64,000 nucleotides of DNA from Pelobates cultripes (taxonomy: Eukaryota > Chordata > Amphibia > Anura > Pelobatidae). Within the stretch, counting starts at the first letter, position 1. Every line of letters starts with the position of its first letter. A program made the translations under genes and the position numbers. The stretch spans positions 74,903,866 through 74,967,865 of the forward strand of contig OW240924.1 in assembly GCA_933207985.1 (NCBI GenBank). The letters run 5' to 3'. The notes beneath the pieces were generated by a model. It had not been told where the DNA came from. It searched no databases and saw nothing but the letters and a program-made list of their open reading frames with translations. Positions 47,971 to 59,307 of the stretch are shown here, piece by piece.

Positions 47971-48310
47971 CCTATATATATTTATATATAACACCCTACA
48001 TAGCACAATGACTTATGGGGCTGGCATAGATTTTTTTCCAGGGCTGCTTCGTTTCCCTAGTCCGGCCCTGATTCTATAGTTAACAGAATTTGCAATAAAG
48101 GAAGTGTAAATATTAGATGACTCTTTACAGGAAGTGTTTAGGAAGGATGTGCAAGTCTTATGCAGTGAGGTATGACTTGGCCTGCATAAACCAAGTGATT
48201 TAACTTCTAAATGGCAGATAATTGAGCAGTGAGGCTGCAGAGGCATGTTCTATACACCAAAACTGCTTCATGTAGCTGAAGTTGGTTTTTGTGACTATAG
48301 TGTCCCTTCA

Positions 48311-49872
48311 AAATATAGAGAAATCCATATATATACATATTTTCTTTCATACACAAACATACATTTAAATATACATACTCATATACACAGACTTTTACAC
48401 ACACATTGAAATACACACATTTAATTATTATTATATTTATTTATTTTCACTGTGAGGTCCATCCAGCCGTCCTTTCCTTACCTTGGAAGGAAGTTGGAGT
48501 GGAACCTCATTCCTGGGGTTTAGTGGAATGCTGCTGGGATCTCTCTCTACTGATTGCCCAGCTCCCTGCACCTCTTTACTGATGTTGGGGCTGGGATGAC
48601 ATCACATTCCACCTCTCAGCGTCAGTACAGAGCGCACAATAAAGTGTCATAGCCGGTATCTACTGCGCAGCACCCCTGCCACCAATACATCGGTAGGCAG
48701 TTGCCCATGCTGGCAGAGAGCGGTGCTCTGAGTAACTCTTTGCCACATGTTACCTGCGATGGACTGCTTGCACAGCTAATATCTTAGTTGATGTCTGACC
48801 TTGGCAATACGTGTACTGTCTATTAAAATGATGCTTTGCAGCCTGTGTAACATCGTAAAAGTGATGAGTGGAGCAAAGAGAAACACCAATATACAGACAA
48901 TAAGAAAATAAATAAAATAAAATACAACCTTACAGGGAAATGTATAGTGTTTCCTCCAATGGGTATTATTATATGTAAGGAAAAAGAGAAAATATATGCA
49001 GTAATAGTGCAGATGGTAAATAACTGCAAGTGATTCACATATATTATATATGGCCTTATAGCACTTAGATACTACAAAAATAATGTGCTTCACATAAAAA
49101 TGACAAAATTTATTATCTGCTACATGCAGAGAAAAATTAAGATAAATACATAAACAGAAAAAAGAGCAATTTCTATAAAGAGAGTGATTAGCCCCTTACT
49201 GAAAAAGTTGGTGAGTAAAACAGTCTAGGCTGTAACTCACTATAAGAGCTTATGGCAATGGGATGGCAGGCAGACTGTGGCGTGCATGCAGTCCTCGGTC
49301 GGATCCACATATTTGCGGTTATGTTTGAGTCTCTTCCGAGTTCCATCTGCAACAAGCCCCTCCCCCTTTCGTGACGTCAACGCGCTTCGCCGTATTCCGG
49401 CTTCCTCAGGACGTGTTCATAACCACCATGTTGGTTATGGGCATATAAAGGGCAAAGTCCCTTCTGATAGGCTCTAGTAAAATTTGCATAATTGCTTCTT
49501 ATTAAAATCCACATGACATCAGATCATGATGGTAATTTTTACACACATCAATCAAATTCCAAATTAAACAATCCATGTCAGCGTTTTAGTGAACATCATA
49601 GAACAGTTGATCATTAAACTTCATTCATAAGCAAGTTACATATAGTTCTTAAAGTGACATCAGGTCATAATAGTAATGTTTACACACATCAATCAAAATT
49701 CAGATAAAGTAATCCATACCAATGTTTTACATATGTATAATAAATGTCATAGAACAATTGATCATTAAACTTCATAGCCTGTGTAACATCGTCTAAAAAT
49801 AAAATCACAAACATAATGTCTGATGTCATGCATCATGATGTTCTTTTCTTCTTTTCTTCCTACATTTAATAG
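48311..49872. other. TTC6 intron between exons 8 and 9
   Basis: A less AT-rich repeat-like patch lies at 48440-48740. A minus-strand hammerhead-like motif is at 49371-49412. Two approximate copies of a ~110-bp segment (TTACACACATCAATCAAATT...AACAGTTGATCATTAAACTTC and TTACACACATCAATCAAAAT...) occur at about 49505-49625 and 49665-49775, an internal tandem duplication. Confidence 0.55.
49371..49412 (-). ncRNA. hammerhead-like motif, GC-rich stem
   Basis: The minus strand reads GTCCTGAGGAAGCCGGAATA, then CGGCGAAGCGCGTTGACGTC. Stem GCCG/CGGC is perfect. CTGAGGA stands for CTGATGA and GAAGC for GAAAC, so core positions are changed. Confidence 0.4.
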
Positions 49873-49953
49873 GACAGAATATTGTCTCGGAGGTATAATT
49901 CACTGCCAGACCTCAATTCCCCAACTGCACTACCATCATATCATCCATTAAAG
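49873..49953 (+). CDS. TTC6: TTC6 exon 9 (residues 678-704)
   Basis: An 81-bp phase-0 exon between CATTTAATAG and AAG|GTATGT. It encodes 27 residues including DRILSRRYNSLPDLNSP. The RRYNSLPDL core looks like a possible basophilic-kinase or 14-3-3 type site (R-x-x-S), which is an inference. It is short and could be skipped without a frameshift. Confidence 0.78.
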
Positions 49954-50385
49954 GTATGTTCAATTCTAACGTTAGAGATATTCTATTCTGCTGATGACTG
50001 CATAGATAACAATCTATTCTGTATTAATAAATTAGCTTTTCTATTTTTAGTTAACTAATTGCACATATTAAATGCACCAATAGTGCACATCCTAATTTGA
50101 TTCTTATAAACTGTGTAAAGACCATCCCTTGCACTAGTTAGTATATACAAATGGAGATGCCATTGTGGTAGAAGGAGCATGGACCATGCTGCTGGTGTTA
50201 TGGAACAGGGGGGCATAATACAAAATAAACTATAGAGCCAAAAAGGAGGTATTATTACAGAAACTATTTATACTATCATGTATGCTGGACATGCTCCAAT
50301 TAGTGTTTTGGAACGGATGCTGTCCTGGGTCTTGGGGGAAAAATTAGCACCAATTCTTAGCTCCTATCAGACCACACTGATAGTT
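49954..50385. other. TTC6 intron, no other gene seen
   Basis: No repeat or exon was recognised up to the MITE. Confidence 0.5.
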
Positions 50386-50700
50386 TTAAAGGACCACTCT
50401 AGGCACCCAGACCACTTCAGCTTAATGAAGTGGTCTGGGTGCCTGGTCCTTCTAGGGTTAACCCATTTTTTCATAAACATAGCAGTTTCAGAGAAACTGC
50501 TATGTTTATGAATGGGTTAAGCCTTCCCCTATTTCCTCTAGCGGCTGTCTCATTGACAGCCGCTAGAGACGCTTGCGTGCTTCTCACTGTGATTTTCACA
50601 GTGAGAGCACGCCAGCATCCATAGGAAAGCATTATGAATGCTTTCCTATGTGACCGGCTGAATGCGCGTATGTTTTCCTGGTACTATAGTGGTCCTTTAA
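50386..50700. mobile_element. T2-type MITE, inverted relative to 29844-30320
   Basis: It is bounded by TTAAAGGACCACTCTAGGCA and GGTACTATAGTGGTCCTTTAA. Near the left end CACCCAGACCACTTCAGC folds on GAAGTGGTCTGGGTG. The interior ACATAGCAGTTTCAGAGAAA matches the other copy in reverse order. One of the best preserved copies. Confidence 0.92.
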
Positions 50701-51458
50701 GCATTGATGATCTTGAGTCTGTGAAAGTCGACCTTTAGATCATAATATTTTGTGCTTTCCAATTTCTCTCACGTGATAGTAATACTTTTCTTTTCTTTTC
50801 TGTTTCCAACTTTCCTTTATCACCTTCATAGCCTATTGCAGCACATTTTATGGTCATTTCATGTAATAAGTGATTATACTGTCTGGAAGCTGTATTGACC
50901 ATTGTTATCTTACAGTTCATACTTTGCTTACCGTCACACATTACAAACTTGGTACATACATTTGTTGTATCATTGCTTATGTTTATGTAGATATTTAAAA
51001 AATCATTAGATCTGGGTTTTTTCCCCCGTGTAGTGGAAAGTGTAATAAAACAATTGGAAAGGACCATGATTTATATTATTTATTTATTTATTTATTTATA
51101 AAATATTTTACCAGGAAAGATACATTGAGATTTCTCTCGTTTTCAAGTATGTCCTGGGTCCACAAATCATTGCATTGTTACATTAGGTACAACAAAATAC
51201 AAAAACAACATTAATACACAATATATACAAAATTTAACATAGAACAGGCAGGAAATATATAATCAACCATGTTAATGCTAATTAAATAATACATTGTTCC
51301 CCTGCTGATGGGAGGGAGCTGTTACTCTGCCAGGCTGCTTTTTGGGTTTTATTGTAATTTAATACAAAATCTATCACACTTTGATAAACCACTGTCCATC
51401 TATAGCATGTTAATGCTTTTTACAGATTTAATTTTTCTTTCCATTCTCGTTTTCCTAG
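50701..51458. repeat. TTC6 intron with interspersed repeat (51062-51270)
   Basis: 51062-51270 starts with (TTTA)n and then ATTTTACCAGGAAAGATACA and GTCCTGGGTCCACAAATC. It is shared with 16050-16135 and is a common frog-type interspersed repeat of uncertain class. No other gene was seen. Confidence 0.6.
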
Positions 51459-51847
51459 AGTTCACTTTCATTGTCCGCTCCAGACATATTTGAGCACAGG
51501 GATACACAATTCAACTTGTCAGCTGACTTTCAGACTAGCATGAAAGAACTTGAATTATTAAGGCGGCTGTCGCAGAAGCAAGCATCAACCCCAAACCTTT
51601 ATCCCAATTTAGACACTGAACCAAATGTCACCCATGTTACCGAACCAGTACCCACCCAACCAGAAAACATCCTTACAATGTCTTTACCTAAGGAGATACA
51701 AAAACCTTTATACCTTCCTCCAAAACCTGACTTAAAATCTGTTCCTCTCCATAAGCAGAAGAAATCTAGGAGAAGAAAACAGCTCGATCCAGGGAAGTTG
51801 CAAATTATATTTCACCAATTAAACCAACCACCTCGAACGATTGAGAG
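51459..51847 (+). CDS. TTC6: TTC6 exon 10 (residues 705-834)
   Basis: A 389-bp exon after GTTTTCCTAG, ending ATT GAG AG|GTTAGA in phase 2. The open frame runs past the donor for about 22 more codons, but the AG|G arginine junction with exon 11 restores the pattern IER-SLSLVRLP. It encodes a helical stretch (SMKELELLRRLSQKQAS), a Pro/Thr-rich linker, then a basic segment (HKQKKSRRRKQLDPGK) leading into LQIIFHQLNQPPRTIER. The basic run is a second candidate nuclear localisation or nucleic-acid-binding patch. Confidence 0.88.
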
Positions 51848-52070
51848 GTTAGACATTCGCACACCCCATATATTACAACTTTCTCTCTTTATATTTGTGA
51901 TACTTGTTTCCTGATAGATACTATTTTACGATCTGATTTGATGACTGAGGAAAACAAACTTATGGTTTGGCATGTTTTTTTGCTACTTTTTAGTCTATTA
52001 TAAGTTTAATATTTCTTAATGTGTACAGGTGTATGCTGTATTGATCTTATACATTAGCCGATGACAAAGT

Positions 52071-52235
52071 ATGTATTATTATTGGCATTTCTATAGTGTC
52101 AACTTATTCGGCAGCGCGTTACAGTATTAGAAAGGATGGAAATTTAACAATAAATAAGTCAATTCCAAAATGTTACAGGAACAATAGATGAGGACCATGC
52201 GTATTACAATCTAGATCTTACAATTTAGAAGAGGC
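52071..52235 (-). repeat. SINE-like repeat, reverse copy
   Basis: TATTATTATTGGCATTTCTA, then TAGTGTCAACTTATTCGGCA and GCGCGTTACAGTATTAG, form the reverse complement pattern of the repeat at 23690-23862. It sits in the short intron before exon 11. Confidence 0.75.
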
Positions 52236-52260
52236 TTTTTTGTGTGTGTGTCCGTTTTAT

Positions 52261-52261
<1 letters not shown>

Positions 52262-52304
<43 letters not shown>

Positions 52305-52306
52305 TT
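52262..52306. repeat. (TC)n(TA)n microsatellite beside a splice acceptor
   Basis: A run of about 15 TC units followed by (TA)5-6, ending roughly 22 bases before the exon 11 acceptor at 52327. Confidence 0.9.
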
Positions 52307-52327
52307 AAACATTTCTCTTTTGTGTAG

Positions 52328-52808
52328 GTCTTTGTCACTTGTAAGACTGCCAACCGGTGTCAGACCTTGTTCTGGATATCGCTCTCGGAGCTATAGTCTT
52401 CCCGGTCAACTGGACTTTTCTTCCTTTCGTAACATGTATGGTGCAGTTCATCCAGAAGAGGATACTCGTGAGTGGGTCAGAGAAATCTGGAATAAATGGT
52501 TTGATGAAGTGTTTCCACCAAGTTCTGCATCACTGCAATCCACTGAAGACTATTTTGATGATGCTCAGAAAGATCTAGAGAAGCATGATGGACAGAAAGA
52601 GGTTTCAATGATGCCAGTCCTGGATTCAGTGCTACCCCTTCTGATAGAAGACCCAACAGCAACTGTACAAGACGTGGAGACTGAGATTACACGACTGTCA
52701 CTTCTGATAGAAGGAGAAAAAAAAACCTTACCGATTCACTACTGTAGAAGAGGTGCACTTAATAGGAAGTTGGGACATTTAAGGCTGGCCCTTCAAGATC
52801 TAGATCTG
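52328..52808 (+). CDS. TTC6: TTC6 exon 11 (residues 834-994), linker and start of TPR array
   Basis: A 481-bp exon after TTTTGTGTAG, ending GATCTG|GTAAGA in phase 0. It encodes a Ser/Arg-rich stretch (GYRSRSYSLPGQLDF), a Trp-rich block (EWVREIWNKWFDEVFPP, about residues 874-890), an acidic linker, and at its end the first helix pair of the TPR array (YCRRGALNRKLGHLRLALQ). A (TC)n(TA)n microsatellite lies only about 25-65 bases upstream, inside the branch-point and pyrimidine region of this acceptor. Confidence 0.9.
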
Positions 52809-55800
52809 GTAAGAATCTAATGTTATCGCCATTATCAACAAATAGATGTAAATATGTATAATTATTCATTGTTTGCTAGTTTTTATTTTCTCCAGTACTT
52901 GTAGCAGATTACATTAGGTGGCTTTAAAATCTGCCCCTTGCTCGGAGGCAAGAAGGGAAAGTCTTAAAGGAACATTCCAAACACCAAAAGCACTTTAGCT
53001 TTTGTGTGAAGAGTGTGTCCAGAGCCGGATTAAGGTTTTCCTAGGGCCCTATGCAGATTGGGTCCCCCTCTTAGAGCCTTGGGCTCTGTTTCAGTGAGTA
53101 GTGTGTGTGTGTAGGCAGGAGGCCAAGAGCTGTATGGGGGGAGGTGTACCATGTGTTGTATGTGTGTGTGGCTAAGTGTTGTATGTTTATGTTTTGCCAA
53201 CCTCCTTTATGTACCTTACCTGATGTCCCAGTGGAGTGTGAGCAGAATTCCTGGTGGTCCCAGTGGGTAGAGTTTCATCATCTGTATCAATAGTAGGCAC
53301 AGACCACTTCAAGAGTGGCCCTGTGGTTCTGGCTTTTAATCAATAACTCGGAGTACCTATCGGAACCTAAGCCAAAGTCATCTGCCTCTGTCCCATAATG
53401 GGTAATACGGCTTTGAGTGTGTCCTCTTTTTTTTTCAGTTTACTTAAAGGGCAAATTTCATTAGAAATTGGCACTGCTATAAATTAACCTGGTTACACCC
53501 CACAGCTGTCAAGCAGACTTGTTTGTTTATCTCAGTGGCCACCTGCCTTGCAAAGATTTCTCATGGAGCTGCACTGGTAAGTCTGTCATTGGACAGTCAC
53601 AAAGAGTCTGGGCAGTGTTAGAAGAGGACAGCTTGCAAAGGCTGCTGGCGAGATCTGCACATTTTGCAGGTTGTTTTTACATATACTCCCAATAAAAAAA
53701 AAATGCATAATTAAATGCACACATGCTTTCACTGGGAGCTTATTTACTTAATAGTGATTTTTGGGGGGCTGTGGAGTGGCCCATTAAGTGGGTGGAGGTG
53801 ACTTTAAAGAGGAGGAGTAATAATGGATTGGTTCAAAGGTGTATTGAGCTGCCACTCCTAAAAGTGTGATGTAGTAAAGAACTGGCAAATCTGGCAAGTT
53901 CCCATTAGGGACAGATTTAGAATGTTTAATGTAGAATGTGAGCTCACAAACTCACCTTTTCCCTTGGCCATCACTCTCTTTTCTGTGGGATCTACTTCTC
54001 CGTCTCTAGCAGGACTCGAGTCCTGCAGGAATGCATGGGAACGGCGTTCCTGCACTTTTTCCACAGCAGGAACACCGTTCCCATTAGTGGTCCTGCAGGT
54101 CTTGTTTGCCTGCGAGGCAAACAAGGTATATGCCTTGTAAGCCTAGGGGGAGGTGGCTGGCTGTACTCCAGCTCTCCCTGCTCAGCTCCCTCGCACGCCG
54201 CAGAGTGATGCCAGGAGCCGGAATATGACGTCATATTTGCCGTTGCCAGGACTTTAACTGCCTGCCTGCCTGCACAGCCCGGCCAGCAGCCCCACTGGAC
54301 CCCAGGTAAAAAATCCACTTAGCTCTCCCAAAGGTAGGGAGGCTGGGTGGATTTAAATTAAAAAAATAAATTAAAAAAATGGGGGGGAAATGTGTGTGAT
54401 GTGTGTGTGTCTGTCAGTGAGTGTGTGTCTGTCAGTGAATGAGTGTGTGTGTGTGTGTCTGGCAGTGAGTCAGTGAGCCCTCCTACCCACCGCAAAGCAC
54501 CCATACCCACCTCACAATCCCCCTAACAGAACCCCTACCCACCTCACAGTTCCCCTACCCACCATACAGACCCCCTTCCTTCCTCACATCCCCTACCTTC
54601 TCACAGCCTTCCTACCCACACCTTGTCACAGCCCCCTCACCCACCCTGTCACCTCTCCACTCACACACCATGTCACTCCCCCCATACACGCACCCTGTCA
54701 CTCCCACGCACTCTCTATCATCCCCATACACACACTGACACCCCCTCCATACAATATCACCATCTCCAATTACTGTCACCCCTTCACCCAGCTATATATA
54801 TATATATATATGAGTGTATATTTTTTTTTAAGGGGGCGAGGTGGATATTGGGTAAGTTCCTACACTTTTCCCCCCCAGGACTTAACCCCTGCTCTCTAGG
54901 GACTTGTTTATTAAACAACTGTCACTCCGTTCTATCCTATTCTGGACACATTGACAAGGTGGTTCTTATTCTATAGTCTGTGCTTTCACTCGTCCTCCAG
55001 ATCTTTCTTGTTTTGTTTATTTCTTTCTTCCTTCAATTGAACTGTCCGAGTTTCTCCCTCTTCTCCCCATTATGTTTCCCTTCTCATCTCCACCCCATGG
55101 TCACTCGCTCCTCATTCTCCTATCCCACTTATTTTCCCCTTGTAATCTCTCCTGCACCACCTCTGTGTACCAATCCAGAATTTCTAATATATTTTTTGAA
55201 TGCATTTACTTATTTGAAGTGTCACAATCCCATCAGCAATTCATACTCCTTGCATGGAGTTAACAATTACATCTTTGCCATTGTCTTTCACGCCTCTATC
55301 CTGTAGTCCTCACTGTCCAAATATGACAAATCTATTTTATTACATTTTTCATGAAACATCATTGCTTATATTGCAATCAAAAGTAGAAACAGGTAAGTAA
55401 ACATTACACATTCTAAATGGCACAATATAGTGCAAATTACATTGCAAAACTACTTAGAAAAAAAAGATGAAATAAAATCTAATTTTTAGATTAATTTGCA
55501 TTTGCGGCTTAAAACAGTATGAGATGTTACTACCAACTTAGAACAGTAAAATTAATTATGCAAAAATATTGCTTATTGTATTGGGTGTCAAGTTATATTC
55601 AAAATTTGAAGAAAAGAAGAAGAAAAGAGAAAAATAATAAAATAAATAAATTTAAAGTTGAATATCCACTGGATTGCGAACATAAGACAGTAGGAATGAG
55701 ATATTAGAAAATGTAACAGTAGGATCCCTCTTCTATTATAATCACTGTACCCCAGCAATTAAAAAAGAAAAATACCTTCATATAAAAAAAATCTACATTT

Positions 55801-56210
55801 ATAAAATACATAGACAGATATAAGTTTAACTTACTTCAGTTAGACAATATAGCTATCACAAGCAATAATCTCTGTATTTACAATTGAGTTTAGAACCTCA
55901 CTGTGAAAAACAATAATCTCAAAAGTAGCTGCCAAAACCCAGGATTCTCAACATTTCAGCTTCAAAAGTCTTCTTCAAGGGGATGAACAACAGTTCTGTG
56001 TGCTCTGTCTGTATATCTAAAATATACCAATAATATAGTAATACATATTTTTTTTCTCAAATCTTGATGGAAAAGGCCAAACCCAAACTACCTCAAGTTT
56101 TATAAAATCTAAAGAAAGCCATAAACCACCATTTCTATTTATACTTGTATATGTTTACTAAATAATTAATGTACCTAAGCTATTTTTTAATTATTTCCTC
56201 TTCCCCACAG
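52809..56210. other. TTC6 intron between exons 11 and 12, repeat-rich
   Basis: 52964 starts a T2-like end (TTAAAGGAACATTCCAAACA) and 53446 another (TTAAAGGGCAAATTTCATTA); their partners are not clear. 53022-53060 has CCGGATTAAGGTTTTCCTAG, a common repeat start. 54005-54115 is a foldback (CCTGCAGGAATGCATGGGAA and CAGGAACACCGTTCCCATTA arms). 54390-54800 is TG-rich then CA/CCC-rich low-complexity sequence with a short (TA)n. 55947-55983 holds a minus-strand hammerhead-like motif. No other gene. Confidence 0.5.
55947..55983 (-). ncRNA. hammerhead-like motif in a Penelope-like fragment
   Basis: The minus strand reads CCCCTTGAAGAAGACTTTTG, then AAGCTGAAATGTTGAGAATC. TTGAAGA stands for CTGATGA and GAAAT for GAAAC. 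The stem is weak, so this is a decayed copy. Confidence 0.35.
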
Positions 56211-56340
56211 GCTATAAAACAGGAACCACAACTGTTAGATGCATATTGGCACAGGCATTTAATTTACCTTTTGGAAGGGAAGAGTAATGAAGCTTTGGAT
56301 GACCTAAATGTCATTATTAAATTTAACAAAACCCATGCAG
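56211..56340 (+). CDS. TTC6: TTC6 exon 12 (residues 995-1038), TPR
   Basis: A 130-bp exon with a strong TCTTCCCCACAG acceptor, ending CAT GCA G|GTAAAT in phase 1. It completes the first TPR (AIKQEPQLLDAYWHRHL) and carries the second (YLLEGKSNEALDDLNVII). The junction with exon 11 reads LALQDLDL-AIKQEP, exactly the spacing expected between TPR helix B and the terminal Pro. Confidence 0.9.
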
Positions 56341-57175
56341 GTAAATCCTCCCAATGGTAACCATTTTATAAATGGAGATCTTTAATATTCTGCAGTAAAA
56401 AGTATGCTTTTCACATGATGGGCAATCTATTTATTCTGTGTGTATTCATGTTTGTGTTCATCTCTTTATCACATGCTAGTCTAATATGAATGGGTTTATA
56501 TCTCCCCTCACATTGTATTGCTCCTAATAAAGGTAGTAACAGTGCATCCCCAGGGCCAGGTTTCCAATTAGACAACGTAGTTTTGGTCAGTGTCCTCTGC
56601 AGTCTAGTCAGTCTTAATAGCAGAGACACAGGAACAGCTATAGAGGTTTTAAACCTTAGTGCTGCCCCAGCTCTTCCAGTGTCTGTGTGTGAGGCAGGAA
56701 AGAAAGTGGAAGGGATCATATACCACCTGCCCACTAAAAGCCTCTCACACAGGAAATGCCTTGCAGGGATAGCACTGAGTGATGCACATTGTATACCAGC
56801 TCCTGCAGTTCTATTATCAATCATAGGAAGGTGAGTACATTGCAAATTAGCCTCTAAATTTCATATTCCTGTACCCAAAACACCCTATTTTTACCTAAAC
56901 CTTAATTTAACACACTCTCAAAACCTAAACAAACTCTTTCCTTAGACTGAAATCCACTAACTGATCAAAAGTGCCAAATCACAAAGGCAAATTGTTAGAA
57001 TTGAAAAATGTACTCTTAAGCTTATAACGAATACATAACTTGCATCTCTGAAAAGGAAAGTTAAGAACAGGTGTATAGGATCGTTTCGTATCTGTTACAT
57101 TGTAAAACCTTTTTACTCTGTTAGTGTATTCTGCAACTGACTTGGCAAAATGTAACCTGTTTTCACCACTTGTAG
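56341..57175. other. TTC6 intron with a less AT-rich block
   Basis: 56500-56830 is open on both strands (114 codons plus, 144 codons minus) but shows no domain, splice sites or conserved look. It is probably an old repeat. Confidence 0.5.
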
Positions 57176-57351
57176 ATGCCTACCTGTCCAAAGCAGAAAT
57201 ATTTAAACAGAAGAAGGATTTCACTATGTCCATCCTGAGTTACAGTCAAGCTCTAAAGTGCCGCCCCCAGGACGATGATATCTATTTCCGCAGAGCACTG
57301 ATGTACGAAGCACAGGACGATATTATAATTGCCATGGATGACTACGCAAAG
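57176..57351 (+). CDS. TTC6: TTC6 exon 13 (residues 1038-1096), TPRs, weak donor
   Basis: A 176-bp exon after CACTTGTAG. Its first two bases complete Asp G|AT, and it ends GCA AAG|GTGCTT in phase 0. It encodes AYLSKAEIFKQKKDFTMS and SYSQALKCRP (TPR 3), then IYFRRALMYEAQDD (TPR 4), ending MDDYAK. The donor GTGCTT is well off consensus, and the frame stays open for 91 codons beyond it. The chosen end is supported by the join to exon 14, which restores the TPR pattern as DDYAK-CFYHNP. Confidence 0.88.
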
Positions 57352-59307
57352 GTGCTTTTTATTTGTTGGTCCTTTGTGCCTATACTACATACCTCAGCTA
57401 TGGAAAGGAGTCCAAGAGAAAACCCCCCCCGTGTTTACACTGCTGTCATGTGTTATACATATGAGTTTCTGAGTGTTCTTATGCAAAGAATTAGAAGTAA
57501 CATAACGATCAATGCAATTAAAGGGATTAAAAACAGAATGCAGTTAGTACTGCCAGAATATAGTAAACAGCTTGAAGAACGGAGGTACCTCCCTAAAGAT
57601 AGCACCAACCACTTGAGCAGTATATAGTATATAGCTTATATGTTGGGTTGACCACTTGGTGTAGTCTATAACTTTATAAACCAAGGCAAACAATATTTGG
57701 CAGTTTTTGGCTTACACACACTGACAGGACAGACCCAATTTAACGGATCGACGGGCACCCCGACTGGGTGCCTCCGTTGAAGGATGCTCCTAGCGCTTCC
57801 CGAAGGCTCCAAGCACTCCAGCCGACACCATAACCACCGTAGACTCCTCCAGAGAGCAAGGCAGGAACAAGCTCTTACAAGAGTTTAGGAGTGATTATAG
57901 CAAGGGAATATGCAGAGCATAGCAATCCCTTGTAGCAGATTCCCCCAATAAGAGACATGACTCCAAATTGAGGGTGAAGTAGAACTGACAGAGCTGTGGG
58001 TTTATTGTTCTTATATACACATTCTTACACATTAGTACCACCCACAGGGTTTTGTAAAACAACCAATAAACACGTACAATACACTCAGACACTCCCACAC
58101 AAAATGCTCCCCTCTGCCTGTGATACAATTACCTTACACAATGGGTTAATATAATTATCACAGGCAGGAAAATACACAGTTTTACGCAATATTCATAACT
58201 TTTAAAATTATGCATCACATTCACATAGAACTTACATTTTCAGAATCCGCATACTCCAAATACCAACATAACATACCAAAATACATAAAAATATATAACT
58301 GTGCAGCTATTGCATAAAACAGGTACATTCAACATATCCCCAGATAGCTTAGATCTGAGCGCACATTATTACTGAATGGCGCTCAGATAACATACATACA
58401 GTTCAATTGCCATGGAGCCAAAGTCTTTCACATAGTCTTTCGTTATACGAATGGGCTCCATGGCATAGCTATCTGGGGTATCACTAATTAAATAGGGAAA
58501 GTACCGAATGACCTGGCTTCGGGTCTTTGCAGGGGAAAATCAAGCATTTCAACATGGGGCCATAGTCACAGGGCAGGAGGCTGGCAATCAGTCTTCTCCA
58601 ATGCCCAGTGGCGAGGCTGGTTTCGCCACACCCAACCGACATCCTCTGTAATCCTGCCCTTGGTAAACGCCATGCAACAACTCACAATGATACACATTGT
58701 TCTAATAACGGGTGAAAGATGGGAGAATACAAATACACAGGAGTAAATAGGGAATGTTAAATATACAATGGGTATGTAAACCATGCATTAGCTAAAACAT
58801 TTCATCACTGTATGTTCTTTATGATTTGGAAAATCTGACTTCTAAGAAAGTTAATGAACAAGTGGTTTGGAATTTCCTTGCAGTGCAATGGCCTTTCACT
58901 TGGTTTCAGTATTCCTCATGTCACATTATCAACATTTTCATGTCTCTCATCAGAGCTTTACTTTCTTAAAAAGCCTGTAAGCGCTGCGGTGATTTAGTTA
59001 TTTTCCAATAAACAAAACAAACCACATGTGTATGCTTTGAATGGGAGCTGTATTTGGCAGCTGAGAGCATTGTTCCACTGTTTGCTAAGGTTTTTGGCCA
59101 GCTCCACTAACCTAGCTATATGGTACAGAACCTATTGATGTTACACATTTTGATTATTTTTAAAATATTTTATTTCTGCTCGTATGCCACAGGGGTAGGC
59201 AATGCATCAAATAGCAATGTACCGAGTGTCCTTTGCACTGTAGGTGTTTAACATCTCTTAAGATTTGCAAAGTCACTCATTGAATGATTCCAATCTATTC
59301 CATTTAG
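57352..59307. other. TTC6 intron with a retroelement-like segment
   Basis: 57352-57627 continues the exon 13 frame for 91 codons (see findings). From about 57720 to 58640 is a less AT-rich segment with GTGGGTTTATTGTTC and terminal-repeat character similar to 25327-26000. CCCCAGATAGCTTAGATC at 58339 and TAGCTATCTGGGG at about 58466 form a small inverted pair. No intact frame. Confidence 0.4.

Larger units (their letters stand above)
46703..48310. mobile_element. composite T2-type MITE with minisatellite and Penelope-like insertion
   Basis: The left end is TTAAAGGGACACTATAGTGA, the right end GTGACTATAGTGTCCCTTCA (TTCA for TTAA). Sequence near both ends (AACAACTTTAGCTTAATTAA and CTGCTTCATGTAGCTGAAGT) matches the inner hairpin of the family. 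A GTGAGCTTGTCTGTAGTGA-type degenerate minisatellite (about 47030-47600) and a Penelope-like segment (47690-47970) lie inside. Confidence 0.8.

Noticed and set aside
56411..56845. 144-codon minus and 114-codon plus open frames in the intron after exon 12
   Set aside because: Open on both strands in a less AT-rich repeat-like block, with no splice sites, domain or conserved pattern.
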